Source: Prorocentrum cordatum
Lineage: Eukaryota > Sar > Dinophyceae > Prorocentrales > Prorocentraceae
Assembly: GCA_963575745.1 (NCBI GenBank)
Contig: CAUYUJ010012780.1
Location: 671,002-735,001, forward strand
Length of the DNA: 64,000 nt
Direction: 5' to 3'
Below are positions 32,301 through 44,200 of this stretch, in pieces. The first letter of the stretch is position 1; each line of letters starts with the position of its first letter. The position numbers and the translations under genes are program-made. The notes under the pieces are model-generated. The model saw only the letters and a list, made by a program, of their open reading frames with translations. It was not told the DNA's origin and did not search any database.

Positions 32301-33094
32301 CAGGCCTGCCTGACCACATGTCGTCCTGGTCGTCTGGCGGGTCGAAGAAATCGAGAGGGCCTACGGTAGGTTTGTGCGGGAGTCGGCGCGCACAAAGATT
32401 TTTGACACCGCGTCGATGGTTCAACCTTGAATTGATCGCAACCCCGACGGTTCAAAATTGAGTCCCGTCGGGTCCAGTGGCGTTACCGTGTCCATCGGTG
32501 CTTCCGCGTCGCAGAATTCAGCCTTGAACGCGTTCGCCAGCGTCTCCGGCACGCCAACGCCGCGTGAACCTACCGTGCATTTCGTCCTGGTCGTCGCTGC
32601 TGGTCCGTTCGTCCTCGTCTCGAGGATTCGAGGGCCTGAGGTCCGAGGGTCGAGTCGGGCTCGGGCTCGATGTCCTCGGGCGTTGTCATCGGTTCTCGGC
32701 GGTGTTCCAGTCTCGGGAGGCTTTCCAGCAGCTGCGCCTCGCCGAGCGAGTCCCAGAGGGGTGCGCGAAGCTGCGGGGGGTTGAAGAATGATGGGGTACA
32801 AAATCTGCTGCCTGCGGCTGGTCTTGGCCCGCCACCACTTGGGCGCTTTCGCTTTCCTCGATCTCTGGGCGCCGCGTAATGGGGGGCGATAAATGAGGGG
32901 GCAGCGAGGGCTGCAGGAAAGGGGCCCTCTAAGGCCCCTGAAGCCTAAAGGGGCCCTTCAGGGCCTCAAAGGGGGCTCTCAGGCTTCTAAAAGTGTATAT
33001 GTCTTGCCCCCCTACTTTTCCCCCTCCCACTAAGCGACTCTTAGGATAATTGGCCGCCTCTGGCGCCAGGGGGCGCGGGGAAAACAAGCTGCGC
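32301..33094. repeat. small hairpin and GGGGCCCTC-type minisatellite
   Basis: The hairpin ACCCCGACGG / CCGTCGGGT lies at about 32441-32473. A degenerate AAAGGGGCCCTTCAGGCC array lies at 32905-32985. No gene is seen. Confidence 0.6.
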
Positions 33095-33131
33095 ACGTGA
33101 ACTGGCTCGCAAGACTTCCATTTGTTAGCCC

Positions 33132-33250
33132 CCCAAGGCTCGACCCAAACGACGTTTCCCGCTGTCGTTTTATCTTCCCTTTCCCCTCGTGTTGTCTTCG
33201 GTCTGCCTTTGCTGCAACACGGAATCAGAACGAAAACGGCCCACGTGCGG
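33132..33250 (+). mobile_element. diverged copy of hAT-like MITE
   Basis: The 62 bases from CCCTCGTGTTGTCTTC to ACGAAAACGGCCCACG (33185-33246) align without gaps at about 80 percent with 56341-56402 of the MITE at 56292-56435. The left end (GGCTCGACCCAAACG) also matches its left inverted repeat. The right inverted repeat is not clear. It underlies the 5' open part of the reverse transcriptase frame. Confidence 0.65.
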
Positions 33251-33352
33251 CGCTTCCGGGGCTGGCCTATCCCTCGTGCATCGATTCACGTATCCTTGCC
33301 ATGGCTTCCACGTAGCAACGCCCGGCGAGCGGCACGTTCACTACTATCGGAC

Positions 33353-35230
33353 ATGGTTGTCCACTGCCGCTCACGCGGCTACGGCCTGCTACTACCAGCG
33401 CTGCGCCACCTTCGCATCGGCGTGGCACCACGCCCAGCCTCCACACTTGGCAGGATACTTCGCAATGCGCCACGCTTCTATGCACGGTTGCACGAGACCG
33501 CGCCATGGGAGTGTTTGTGCAATGCTTTTCCGGCGCTTCCCCGGGTCGAGTCGCCGGACGGGCAGTTCCACATCTTTGCCCCGCAGGAGACATGGCCGTG
33601 GCAGGGCGACCAGTCTCGTCTACGGACGGCCCCTGCTCACGTTGCGGTCGTTCCTGTACGGAGTATATTGCTTAAGAGTTTCACCCAGCTCACCAAACGC
33701 CTGGCTGCGACCATAGGGGCGGGGGTGGACGACGGGCCGCTCGAGCAGATGGCGGCGCGGGCGGCTGATACTTACTGTGGGGCGGCAGGTCTTGCACCCT
33801 CTAGCCTCGATTTTGTACCGGTCACCTACGAGGAGGTGGCCGAGATGCGGCGTTCCCTGAAGGGCCTCGTCATTGAGACCTTCCAGAAGACGCGCCGTGT
33901 AATGGTCGCCGAGTGCCCTCGGCGAGTGCAGCTACTATGCCATAAACTTTTTGGAGCTGACGGGACGGACCCGCACTACCAGTACTTTCCCGACCTCACT
34001 GCCGAGGCCGTTCTACTGCGTGTGGCCGACATTCCTGGGCTCTCGCCTGAACTGCAGCCCCGGCGCATCAGCAGGCCATCGGCTTGGAAGATGGCCCGGG
34101 CAAGCGCCCCCAACAAGAAAAGAGCGAAGCCAGACGACCGCCGACCCATCGTCAACCGTTCGGCCTGGCCTACGGCATGCCTCGACACGCTGGCGGCTCG
34201 GGCGCTGGACTGGGTAGGGGCCTGCTACCTCCCTCAGCATGCCCACATTGACATCCACAGGGCCGACGCCATCATCGAGCTGCTCCGCGAGTTTACCGAG
34301 GTCGGACCATCTACCCCGGTCCGAGCATGCGGCTCCGACGTCGTCAGTTGTTTCACGAACATGCCCCACGAGCTCATCGTCCGGGCTTGGTCTTTCTATC
34401 GATCTACCCTGCAAGGGTCGATCCAGGCTATCCGCGTGGCGCGCCGTGGCAGGCGCGCAGTGTCATCAGCAGGGGCGCCTCCATCCCGAGTACACGGCCA
34501 GTGCATGACCATCACTATTGACGACATCGATGTGCTCATACGGCATCACCTATTCACGGGTTTTTTCATGTTGGGGGAGCTGGTAGGGATGGAGGTGGAG
34601 GGCCTGGCGATGGGCAGCCCAATGGGTTCGGCGCTTACCCGGATGGCCTTAATCTTTTGTGACCTTACCTTCTACTACGCCTTGCATGGTCCTGAACTGC
34701 CCCCGTTGGGATACAGGGGCCGGGTATATGAGACCGTTATCTTGGGTCACATGGTGTGGCTTCTCGAAGTGCGGTACATGGACGACTACCTCCTTCTCTG
34801 GAAGGGCCCTTCCTACCTGAATGCTCGGGACATCGGGCTGCTCTCCAGCCGCCTGGCACGACGAGCAGGAGAGCGGTACCCCCTACCGCTCGAGCGAGAC
34901 GATAGCCTCACATTCGTAGGTGTTGACCTGAAGCTCAACTTGGACGGCAGCGTGGCGGCATGCCCTTCGATCGGCCATCTTGGGGGCAGGGGCGGCACCT
35001 TTGAGTTTGAGGGTTTTTCGCCGTACTACAGCTTCATCCCGGATGGCACGAAGCGGGGTATCATCTTGGGCATTGTTGCGCGCGTGACCCACTTCACGTT
35101 TCCGGACAACTTGCGCTCCGAGGCCTTGCGTGCTTTCCGGGACCACTTGACGGGGGTGTCGGGCTACCCGGTTTCAGTGTTTGACAGCTGGGCTAGTGAG
35201 GGCACCCGCCACTGGCCATTTCAGCTGTGA
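33353..35230 (+). CDS. Penelope-like reverse transcriptase
   Basis: An uninterrupted 625-residue frame from the first in-frame ATG; it is open back to 33097 without another ATG, and that upstream part overlaps a MITE copy, so 33353 is the safer start. Reverse transcriptase motifs in order: RPIVN (residue 264), DVVSCFTNMP (motif A, Asp 329), GLAMGSPMGSAL (motif B, 417), RYMDDYLLLW (motif C, YMDD 475-478 at 34775-34786), then LTFVGVDLKL. The C-terminus has a GYPVSVFDSW segment. The RPIV...PT spacing, the CFTN(M/I)P motif and the GYP tail fit Penelope-like elements. No GIY-YIG endonuclease follows before the stop, so this would be an endonuclease-less or truncated type. It copies RNA into DNA; substrate is presumably its own transcript. 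Intact motifs suggest recent activity. A divergent non-Penelope family is possible. Confidence 0.75.
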   Translation: MVVHCRSRGYGLLLPALRHLRIGVAPRPASTLGRILRNAPRFYARLHETAPWECLCNAFPALPRVESPDGQFHIFAPQETWPWQGDQSRLRTAPAHVAVVPVRSILLKSFTQLTKRLAATIGAGVDDGPLEQMAARAADTYCGAAGLAPSSLDFVPVTYEEVAEMRRSLKGLVIETFQKTRRVMVAECPRRVQLLCHKLFGADGTDPHYQYFPDLTAEAVLLRVADIPGLSPELQPRRISRPSAWKMARASAPNKKRAKPDDRRPIVNRSAWPTACLDTLAARALDWVGACYLPQHAHIDIHRADAIIELLREFTEVGPSTPVRACGSDVVSCFTNMPHELIVRAWSFYRSTLQGSIQAIRVARRGRRAVSSAGAPPSRVHGQCMTITIDDIDVLIRHHLFTGFFMLGELVGMEVEGLAMGSPMGSALTRMALIFCDLTFYYALHGPELPPLGYRGRVYETVILGHMVWLLEVRYMDDYLLLWKGPSYLNARDIGLLSSRLARRAGERYPLPLERDDSLTFVGVDLKLNLDGSVAACPSIGHLGGRGGTFEFEGFSPYYSFIPDGTKRGIILGIVARVTHFTFPDNLRSEALRAFRDHLTGVSGYPVSVFDSWASEGTRHWPFQL

Positions 35231-36055
35231 TGCATGTGAGGTGGATCGGCCCCCACAAATACCTGCTGCATGGTTGTCGGCTCGCGGCCAGAAAGGGCCC
35301 TACCCCCCCATCCCTCCTGTCCTTCCCTCCTCTCCCTCCCCTCCCTTCTCGGTGGGTCCGGCTCTCCCTCTGCCTCCTCCTCCTCCTTCCATTGAAGGGG
35401 CACGCATCACGAATTTCGGTACCTCTGAGGCCGGAGTGTTCTCCTAAGCACTGGCGAAGGCTCTCCTAAGCAGTGGCGAGCTTTGGGTGTACCGGCCTAT
35501 CCGCTTAAAACCGGCGTGCCGGCCCATCCGCTATCGTTTGGCTGGTTTTGCCGGGGTCCCCGGGCTACCCCACCGCCAACTCTTGGTGGCAATCTAAACG
35601 GTCGAGGAAGTGACCTCCGGTGTGTTACAATTTATCTCCCTCCTGCAGGTTCGGATCGCCACCGGGACTCGGAGTCAAAACTGTGTATACGTTTCTGGCC
35701 TTTCCGCCCGCAGGACCAGGCATGCAGATAGAGGGACGGGACGGGGGGGAAGGGAGGGGACATTCATTGAATTCAACAGAATCCCCACGAACCCGGCACA
35801 GTACGTGCAGTGCCGGGGGTGGCGGACCGTCTCCCCATCCCGCCATCAAAGGGGGATGCGAAGTACCTGGAGACGGGACGGGGTGGGCACAGGTTGGCAT
35901 CATAGCCGACCCAAAACCAACAGAGGCATCATAGCTTCTGATCCTCATACTGTCTAGGCTGATCCACTCACGGATCCAACACCTCATCTTCTACTCATTT
36001 CATTCCATGCGTAGCATGCTCTCCCCCGTCCTCTGGCACGATCTTGCTCGAGACG
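35231..36055. other. no recognised feature downstream of RT
   Basis: A C/T-rich tract (35300-35400) and mixed sequence. No inverted terminal repeat of the Penelope element is identified here. Confidence 0.5.
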
Positions 36056-36059
36056 AAAC

Positions 36060-36165
36060 AATTGCGGACGATGCCCAACAGGAGCAGGCGGCTTCCGTCC
36101 CAAACGGACAGCGCCCGCGGCTGCACCGACAGCGAGTCTTCTTCTCAAAACGGGAAGCACTTGAC
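36060..36165 (-). repeat. inverted copy of 3-kb dispersed repeat
   Basis: The reverse complement matches 3015-3130 through GACTCGCTGTCGGT, CCGCGG and GCCGCCTGC. Confidence 0.6.
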
Positions 36166-36729
36166 GATTGTTTTCGTCTCCATCGTCTCTGTCCCCATTT
36201 CGCCCCCCCCCCCCCCCTACTTTGGGCTAGTTGATTCCAGCTTCGGTCCCTGGGACTGTCAAGAAGCTGCTCGCGATGAGAATAGCTGGCGCCAGGGACG
36301 TGATACGTGATCAAGGGGTCCAGGTAGGTGCCCACGTCTCGAAGAAATCGTGACGCCGCATGTGAAGGGAAGGCGACAACTGAGAACCGTGTGACGTTTT
36401 TGGACGATTCTGACCTCTCGTGGGCCTTCGGAAACCTCCAGAAGCCTCTGGCGACGTGGGTAAAAACTACTGAGGATCATGAGGCCTACGTCGTCGCCCG
36501 TCGTCGTCGTCGTCGTCATCCTCGCCTGGGACTTGGTGCTGCTGCCACTCATGATGCATTAGGCCCGTCTTGCGCAAACTGGTCATCGTATGCTGGTGAC
36601 CTGGATCACTTTGCCCTGCCACTTCTTCCTGTAAGGCCTTGTTGTCCAGGATGTTGATGCAACGCGTATTGTTGGACCGTGCTGTCCGGGCAGGGAAGCG
36701 TGTACTCGCTGTGTGCCTGCAATAATTCG

Positions 36730-36960
36730 TTATGATGTATGATGTGGCGATGCTGGCATCGTGAATCGCTCTGGTGTTCGCACCAACAAAGGGGGGCTCT
36801 GTTGGCCTGGAACCAATTGACACCGCACTCTGCTCTCCTCGAAGTAAAGGACGGCTGCATTTGGCGCCACGTAACCGAGTGATCTTGCGAGAAGCTCCCA
36901 GATGCGATGCGAAAGCTCGACATTTTCCTCGTTGCCCCAGCTATCCCCCCCTGTGCTCCC
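36730..36960 (-). other. coding-like stretch, unrecognised
   Basis: The minus frame reads SHRIWELLARSLGYVAPNAA, then VLYFEESRVRCQLVPG and PPLLVRTPERFT before a stop. Composition is protein-like and unlike the repeat shadows. No family is recognised; it may be a decayed retroelement piece. Confidence 0.25.
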
Positions 36961-37224
36961 GTGGGTGGAATGACGGCGTCGATGCAATCCGCCACCGTGC
37001 CGCTGGGCACGGAGTGGGCGCGTCCTCGGGTCCTGGGCCCAATCATCTGAGCCCCAACCCCCCCCTCCTGGGGCCCACTCATCGAAGCCCCAATCACCCC
37101 GGCCCCAATCCTTACGGGGCCCGGACCACTCGACTTCAGATCTCCCAGAGCCTGGCGCGTGCCCCCTGGGGCTTGGCGCGTGCCCCCTGGGGCTGTGCCG
37201 AGTGGTGGCGCGTGGATTGTTCGG

Positions 37225-37790
37225 GCCCAGGAGGGGCCCAAGGCCAAGAGGGCCCCACGCGGCTGGCAAGACAGCCCAAGAGGGCCCCGAGACGCCCAAG
37301 ATCGGCCCAAGACGCCCAAGATGACCTCAAAAGGGCCCAGGAGGCCTCTGGGACGCCCCAAGAGGCCCCCAAGAGGCCTCCCAAGAGGCCTCCCAAGAGG
37401 GCCTCAAGAGGCAAACAGTACTAATTTTCCTAATGCTTCCGACGGTTTCGCCTTTTCAGCTTTCCGACGCTCCAATGCGACCCAAGAGGCCCCAAATACC
37501 ACCCCAAAACGGCCCAAGAGGCCTCCAAGAGGGCCCTGCTACGGCCTAAGAGCGCCCCAAGACGGCCCAAGAGGCGCCCAAAACGGCCCAAGAGGGCCCC
37601 AAAAGGGGCCCAAGAGAGAGAACACGAACCGAAAATCCAAGCCTTCCACCCCAATGAGGCCACCAGGAGACCCCAAGATGCGCCCAGGAGGCCCCAGAAA
37701 GCCCCCCAAAGACCCAAAATATGCAATAATAGGCCCACAACCGGCCCCCAAGAGGCCTCCTAACTGCCTCCAGGAGGTTCCAGAAAGGCC
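37225..37790 (+). repeat. CCCAAGAGG array with core
   Basis: A dense array in the plus orientation. Core copy 5 is at 37413-37485. Confidence 0.9.
37413..37485 (+). repeat. conserved core, copy 5
   Basis: ACTAATTTTCCTAATGC, GGTTTCGCCTTTTCAGC and TTTCCGACGCTCCAA. Confidence 0.75.
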
Positions 37791-37937
37791 TCCCACGACA
37801 TCCCAGCGAACATCCAACCGGCTTCCATACCCACGACCACGTCACGGTGGCGGGATGGGCCGAAAGCCATTCTACTATTCCTGTCCTCGCTATCACACCC
37901 AGTCGTCGGCCAACACATCGACGCTGCTTGCACCAGA

Positions 37938-38265
37938 GGAGGAGGAGGAGGAGGAGGAGGAGGAGGACGATGAGGAGGAGGAGGAGGAGGAGAAGGAGAA
38001 GGAGGAGGACGATGAGGAGGAGGAGGACGATGAGGAGGATGAGGAAAAGGAGGAGGACGAGGAGGACGCGGAGGAGCAGGAGGCGGAGGCGGAGGAGCAG
38101 GAGGCGGAGGCGGAGGAGCAGGAGGGGGAGGATGAGGAGAAAGAGGAGGAGGAGGAGGAGGAGGAGGAGGAGGAGGAGGAGCAGGAGGAAGAGGAGGAGG
38201 AGGAGGAGGAGGAGGAAGAGGAGAATGAGGAGGAGGAGGAGGAGCAATCAGGAGAAGGAGGACGA
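37938..38265. repeat. GAG microsatellite
   Basis: About 330 bp of GAG with GAC/GCG interruptions. Poly-Glu frames here are shadows. Confidence 0.95.
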
Positions 38266-38279
38266 AGAGGATGAGGACA

Positions 38280-38700
38280 AGGACGATAACGTGGAAGCGG
38301 AAGCGGCGACGCGGGCGGCAACGACGCACGACGCCGACGGCGAACGCGGACGACGGACGAGCGACGACGACGGCGCCGACGCCGGCGACACTTGACGACG
38401 GCGGACGGCACGACGGCGCCGACGCCGACCGACACGGACAAACGACGGACCACGGCGGACGCCGCCGACGACGGTCCCGCCGCCGACGGCGCCGCCGCCG
38501 ACGGACGTCTGAGCTTCCTACGACCGCGGCCGACCACACACGGCGAGGCCGACGACCGGCTCCGACGGACGCTGGACCACCGCCCGGCGCAGCGGGCGGC
38601 CTCCTGGAGAAGCGGGCCGCCGCCGCGGGAGCGGCGGGGCCCCCGCCGGCGGGGCGGCGACCTGCCCCGCCCAGATCGGATCGGCGGGGGGGGGGCCTGG
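38280..38700. repeat. GAC/GCC-rich tract
   Basis: A degenerate CGACGG/GCCGACG short-period sequence. No gene is seen. Confidence 0.75.
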
Positions 38701-38937
38701 CCCAGTGCCCCCAGTACTCTCGGGCGTGGGGGGGCCCAAGAAGCCTCCAAGGCACCCCTCACGGGGCCCAAAGGGCTCCAGAGGGGCCGGGAGATGGCGC
38801 GAGGGGGTTGGGGCGCCTCTGGGACCACTTCTGACAACACCCAAGCGAACAGGAGCGGCGCCAGCGCTGGACACAACCCTTGTGGCAAGGGTGTGCCCGT
38901 GCCTCTTTGGGCTCGGCGCGTGGCGCGTGGGGCGAGG

Positions 38938-39103
38938 AGAGGGGGAGGAGGAGGAGGAGGAGGAGGAGGAGGAGGAGGAGGAGGAGGAGGAGGAGGAGGA
39001 GGAGGAGGAGGAGGAGGAGGAGGGGGAGCAGGAGCAGGAGGAGGAGGAGGAGGAGGGGGAGCAGGAGCAGGAGGAGGAGGACGAGGAGGAGGAGGAGGAA
39101 ACC
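38938..39103. repeat. GAG microsatellite
   Basis: A GGA/GCA array. Confidence 0.95.
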
Positions 39104-39189
39104 GCGGCCCGCCCGAGCGATTCAGGCGAATGTTGCTGCCAAGCGCGGCGACCAGCCCTCAGGTGGGCATTAGGCGCCCGCGATCACCG

Positions 39190-40376
39190 AGATCGCATCC
39201 TGGATTGTTTCGCCATGTTAGCTTCCAGCGGCCCTGCTTGCATGGCTTACACGTCTCTCAATGCTATTACTCTTGTTTCTCGCTCTCATATTACAGCATG
39301 TAACACAGCATGTACAAAGCTTTGCTACGCCGCTCGAAACACATACAACGCATCAACATTCATCTCATGCACGGTCAAACATGCATATCGCTTCAGGGTC
39401 TTAACACATTTGCGTCCGAGCTTGTACTGCTTACCAACACGGATGATCGGGACCACACAAGGATGATATCCTCAGTTGTACCACCTACAATCTACCCTGC
39501 GCCGATACCTCTACGTTGACCTGATCCGCCGCCGCCCCACTACACAGTGGAAGAGGTGTCAGGGCCACGGCAATATTTCAGCGTATTCAAGTGATTCAGA
39601 GATTGCCAATATCGTTGAAAATCAAATTGAACATGCTTCACACTCAAGTATCTCAGACAGCACGGTAGGCTCAAACGACGATGCGTACCCTCGCAATTTG
39701 GCAGGCACCCTGTTGGCAACGTCTGGACATGTTGGCCGCGGACTCAAGCACACACACACACACATAAGGCCACAAACTTGCCAGCTGATTTACACGCTAC
39801 AAATGGCAACGGTATGGTCGAAGGGCACCCTGGCGCCATCAGAGAAGTGGGGGACAAGTGGGTTTGCAACTCATCAATATCCACAACGCAGCGCCTACGA
39901 GATGAGTTTCAACATGCAGCGCATAAATATGTATAGAGTCAGCTTGGGGAGCAATGGCACCTCCAGTTTAAACATGCAGCGCATCGTCTTCACACAGCTT
40001 CGGCAACAATGGCATGTCCAATGTAGTGGTGCAGAAGAAGACGACATTATCGTTTATTTCCAGGGTATGGCTGAAGACAGACATGCACTCATGACAGCAA
40101 AATCACAATGTATCAGCGTGATTGCCAGCGACGCGAGCGACTCTGAAGTATCAGTGGCAATATTCGACGAGCCAGTGGCAACATTACCTTTACCCATTCA
40201 TTGATGAAGATGATCGTGCAGTGGTGCAGCAATTTCAACAGTACATTCGCCAGTTTCGTGGCATTTGCGCTGGTGGTTTGGACATTGGAGCAGAGGCACT
40301 TCTTACATACAGTATGACAGATTCGAAATGTGGTTGAAGGCTGCCTGTCTCTTCTACATGCCACACGTGTCATAAA
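39190..40376. other. AT-richer island, no recognised gene
   Basis: Base composition drops clearly below the surroundings. A repeated AACATGCAGCGCAT word occurs at 39910 and 39970. One plus frame stays open for about 240 codons, but it lacks recognisable domains. Confidence 0.5.
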
Positions 40377-40407
40377 ATTATCATCATCATCACCGTCATC
40401 AACTTCG

Positions 40408-40482
<75 letters not shown>

Positions 40483-40492
40483 ACATCATCTC
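40377..40492. repeat. ATC microsatellite
   Basis: A nearly pure ATC array. Confidence 0.95.
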
Positions 40493-40719
40493 CCATCCAT
40501 GCGTATGATTGTACTCACGCGCTGTCTATGCCGGCGCGCATTTGGCGCGTCGCCTCACCCGGCGGAGGAGGTGGGAATTGCAATATTGGGGAGGTGAAGG
40601 TACACGCGCAGGGGGGGGTCTAAGGGAGTCGAGAAAATGGCTGGAGGAGGTGGAGGAGAACACGGGCAGAAGCCTCGAGATTGCACACTTGGAGCCAGCA
40701 CACACTCAGCATTTCGCTG

Positions 40720-41185
40720 AATCGGGCCAGCCAGCACGTCTGTGCCAGCCCACTCACACATGCCATGTACACTTCAGTACTCCACGCTGGCATACAGGGG
40801 GAGAACTCGAGCCACAATAGTGGCAACAGTGACGGTGGTGCCCCCCATAAGAACTGAGACGGTGAACCCCCCCGAGGAACCGAAACAAAACACGGGTAGC
40901 AGTCCAAGAATTGCATGTGTTTTTTTCTCTACTTGCCAGTCCGTACAGCCTAGGACACCCACTTGGGCCAGCCAGCACAGTCTGCAGCAGCCCCTTACCA
41001 CACACTTCTTCTGTTCCCCTGCAACACATCATAACTGCAGGATACAATGTGGAACGGACACCGATGGTGCAATTTAGCATGGCGGGGGACGGTGGACGTA
41101 CTTACCAGCAGTCCTGAGTCTGCCATGTTGCTTACCACGTGGGCCAGCCAACGCGACCTGAATCAACCCCTCTCCACACGCTTAC
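40720..41185 (+). repeat. GGGCCAGCCAGCAC repeat, three copies
   Basis: Copies at about 40723, 40968 and 41137 share GGGCCAGCCA(G/A)C, followed by CAGCCCC-like and CACACNC words. Confidence 0.65.
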
Positions 41186-41239
41186 TGGGGCTTGGTATCT
41201 GCCAATGCCTTAGAGCCAAGCTTTTAGCACCAGCCGGAA

Positions 41240-44200
41240 CTTTAGAATAGTAGATTGGTGGGGTTGGGTGCAATTACTTCAGTATGTTCGATGGCGGTGG
41301 AGGCGGTGACTGACCAAGGTACTGCAGCTGCCGTCAGCCCAATGTGGCGGGCGCCTACTCTTGGCACCCCGTTCAATTTTCTGCGGCGGCCGCCATGTAC
41401 ACAACTGTCCAGCCGGTCGTCAGCATTGTTTGTTCTAGTACTTCCCAGCAGTGGCACTTCAGCCACGTGGCTAAAGTTTGGGCTACGTACAAAAAGAGGA
41501 GGAGGAGGAAGAAAAGGAAAATTAGTGGGAATTGGGAACGGGAGAGGCAAGCTCGAAAAACGAAGCATATCAATAAGCATGGGATGCGACCTCTGACCCG
41601 TTGCTCCGCGAACGACACAGCCTTGGCCAGAACACCTCGTCGATCCTGTTGGAAACATCGCGTCGAGACTTGTTCGCTCGGCGCGTGCACTCGGCTGCCG
41701 GGCCCTTTTACTTGCTCTGGCGAATACGACCCACAGGGCCCACATAACCAACATCCCAGATCGCTCTGACATCTGAAGGTGTGCGAAGGATGCAGCCACC
41801 CACCGCGCAGTGCATCTTGCTCCCTGGAGGCACTCCCGAAAGAAAGCCATCAACGAAGAAACACTCGAAACGTGGGCTCCTGAGCAAGAGACCCATTTGC
41901 TTCTTACAAGCGGACCCCTTGCAACGAGCGCAGTGGTGATCGTCCTCTCCAAGACAGCGCGCTGAGCTAAAACGGGCGACCAGAGCGGGGCGGGGGCGGA
42001 TGAGACCTCAGTCGCTCAGCAGATCGAGGCGGGCGCTGATCGATGACCATGGCATCCATCGTGGCACGAAGGAGACGCCCCCGCATCAACTTTGCGCGCT
42101 TTTCGTGGAACGCGATGCGAGCCTGAACCTCGCTCCACACTCGGACCTCCTGAAAACGAGATCTGCTAGTTCATCAGCCTTCACGTTGCCTTCTTGCTGC
42201 CGCCGACGTAGCCCGCGATCTTCGGACTCAGCCCTCGGCGCATGCGAATTCATGAAAAATTGCAATGCGATGGTCAAGAAGGCGATCGTCCGCTTACATG
42301 TGCTCTCCGATGGCAGCCCACGGGCCCGCGTCCGACTCGGCCTTTGACGGAGTAAGAAATGCGCTCGGGCTCCAGACCTCCTGAAAATTACTTCGAAATC
42401 GCAAACTCGCCACGATGCGCCGTTTCCCCCAGCGACCTGCGAAGGGCCCTCCAGCCGACAATCCCAAGCGGAGCGGCTCGAAACAATGGGTCAATGCGAA
42501 ACCCCTTCCCGCTCGTCGCAGCTTCGCTTGCTAGGCACCTAAGCCTCCGCTGACATCTCCGCAGCAGCGCGGCGGCTGTCTGCGCCCGCGGCAATGAAGC
42601 CATCCGGGCCCGCATCTTCTCTGAAAACCACGCCCCCTCCGCCGTCGGCGGTTCAACTTCCGCCCCAGACGGAGGCGGTGGGCTACGACGCCACACGCGT
42701 TTGATGCCGTTGATGATGCGAGGGCGCTTCGGCGACGCGCGCCTCTGAATCTCGATATGAGCGATGATCTTTGTCCTGCGGGCGTGTTCAGCACAGACGG
42801 AGAGGCGCCCCCCGGCGCCGCGCGCCACGCGGCAAGCACCTCGGGCAAAGGAGAAACTCCTCAGCGTCGGTCTCGACGCGCGCGGGCGACCAGTTGCTAC
42901 CGCGGCCGTCGCCAAGAGGACCCCCCGCCGCTGGGCCACGCGCGGAACCTCGCGGAGACGAAGAAACATTCTGCACGGATCGTTGACGACGCGACCAGCC
43001 ACGCCATCACCGCAATAGTGACTGGCCGCCTTCTCCCGCAGATTCAGCCAACGCTGATGCGGGCATAACTGCGATGATGCGATGATCTCTATCGAATCCA
43101 CGCGCCCTGTCATCAACCCCTGGAAAATGCCAGTCGATCTGCAGACTGATGCCCCCGCCCCAGAGCATCCGCCAGCGCGATGGACTGCCGGGGCCTGAAT
43201 TGCACGAGGGAAGCGCGACGATTGCCGCGCAGACTGGCCCGCGAGCTCGGCGAGCCGTCTCGGCTGCAATGGCGGCCCCATATCCTGAACGATCGCGCCC
43301 CGCACTCGCTCCGCACTGGTGCGACATCCACGGTTGGCCGGGCGTCGACGCAGCCGCGCGCGAACGAGTTCGCAATTGGGACACGCTTCTGGACCTCGTC
43401 ACGGGGCCCGCAAAACCAATGGAGTTGTGAGACGCGCGCCTCGCCCGCTGGATCCACGCGCCGCTCCCGTCCGACGTCGCAGCTTCAACGACTCTGTCCC
43501 GAACGTGCCGCATGCCTGATGTCCGTCGCGTGCATCTGTTTGGTCAACTACGTTCTCGCAGTCCGCCGTAAACAAGCAATGTCTGCTAGCACGCGCCAAT
43601 CTTGATATCCGCATGTTCGGCCGGCAAGCCGCGGCAACCCTGCTTCGCCTCGCGGGTCGTGCCCCGCCAGGTCAACTCCTGGATGGCAGCCATCAGTAAT
43701 AACCGCGCCGCCGGCGCATCTCTGCAAGGTTACGAGCCTGTTCGGCATTGGCATCGATGGGCGCGCTCTTGCTCTCCGCGGGAAGATCTCCTTCTGCGAA
43801 TGAACCGAACATCTCCATAGTGCCCGTTGCAATATTCCTGCGCGCCGTCTTCTCCAACTGACCCGCGCAGACCGTCGATCCACGTTCGAACGCGCGCGCC
43901 AAAATTGACGGGGGCGAGCCGTTGCAAGTCAAAATGCGCCGCGCATGTGTCAAGCCGCGCCCCATTGCGCAATCCTTGAATAATCGACCTTTCCGGTTGA
44001 AAAGATTCTGGCGTCGGCTCCTGCGTCGTGATCCGCGGGCCCGCGCGCACTCGAAGTCCCCGACGCAACGCTGCTGGCAAAAACCGGACTTCCCCGCAGA
44101 ATGCCACGACCATTGTCGCGCACTGTCTTGAGGAACGCTTCGCGCGAAGCAGACTGGCCCGCCAGCGCCGCGCTGCGGCGCTCGCTGCATTCGTCGGATC

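Noticed and set aside
37893-39300. Long poly-Glu, poly-Ser and poly-Pro frames through the GAG arrays
   Set aside because: Same reason: the trinucleotide array prevents stops in all frames.
39476-40204. 242-codon plus-strand frame in the AT-richer island
   Set aside because: No ATG at its start, His-Thr runs from a CA repeat, contains internal repeats, and no recognisable domain.
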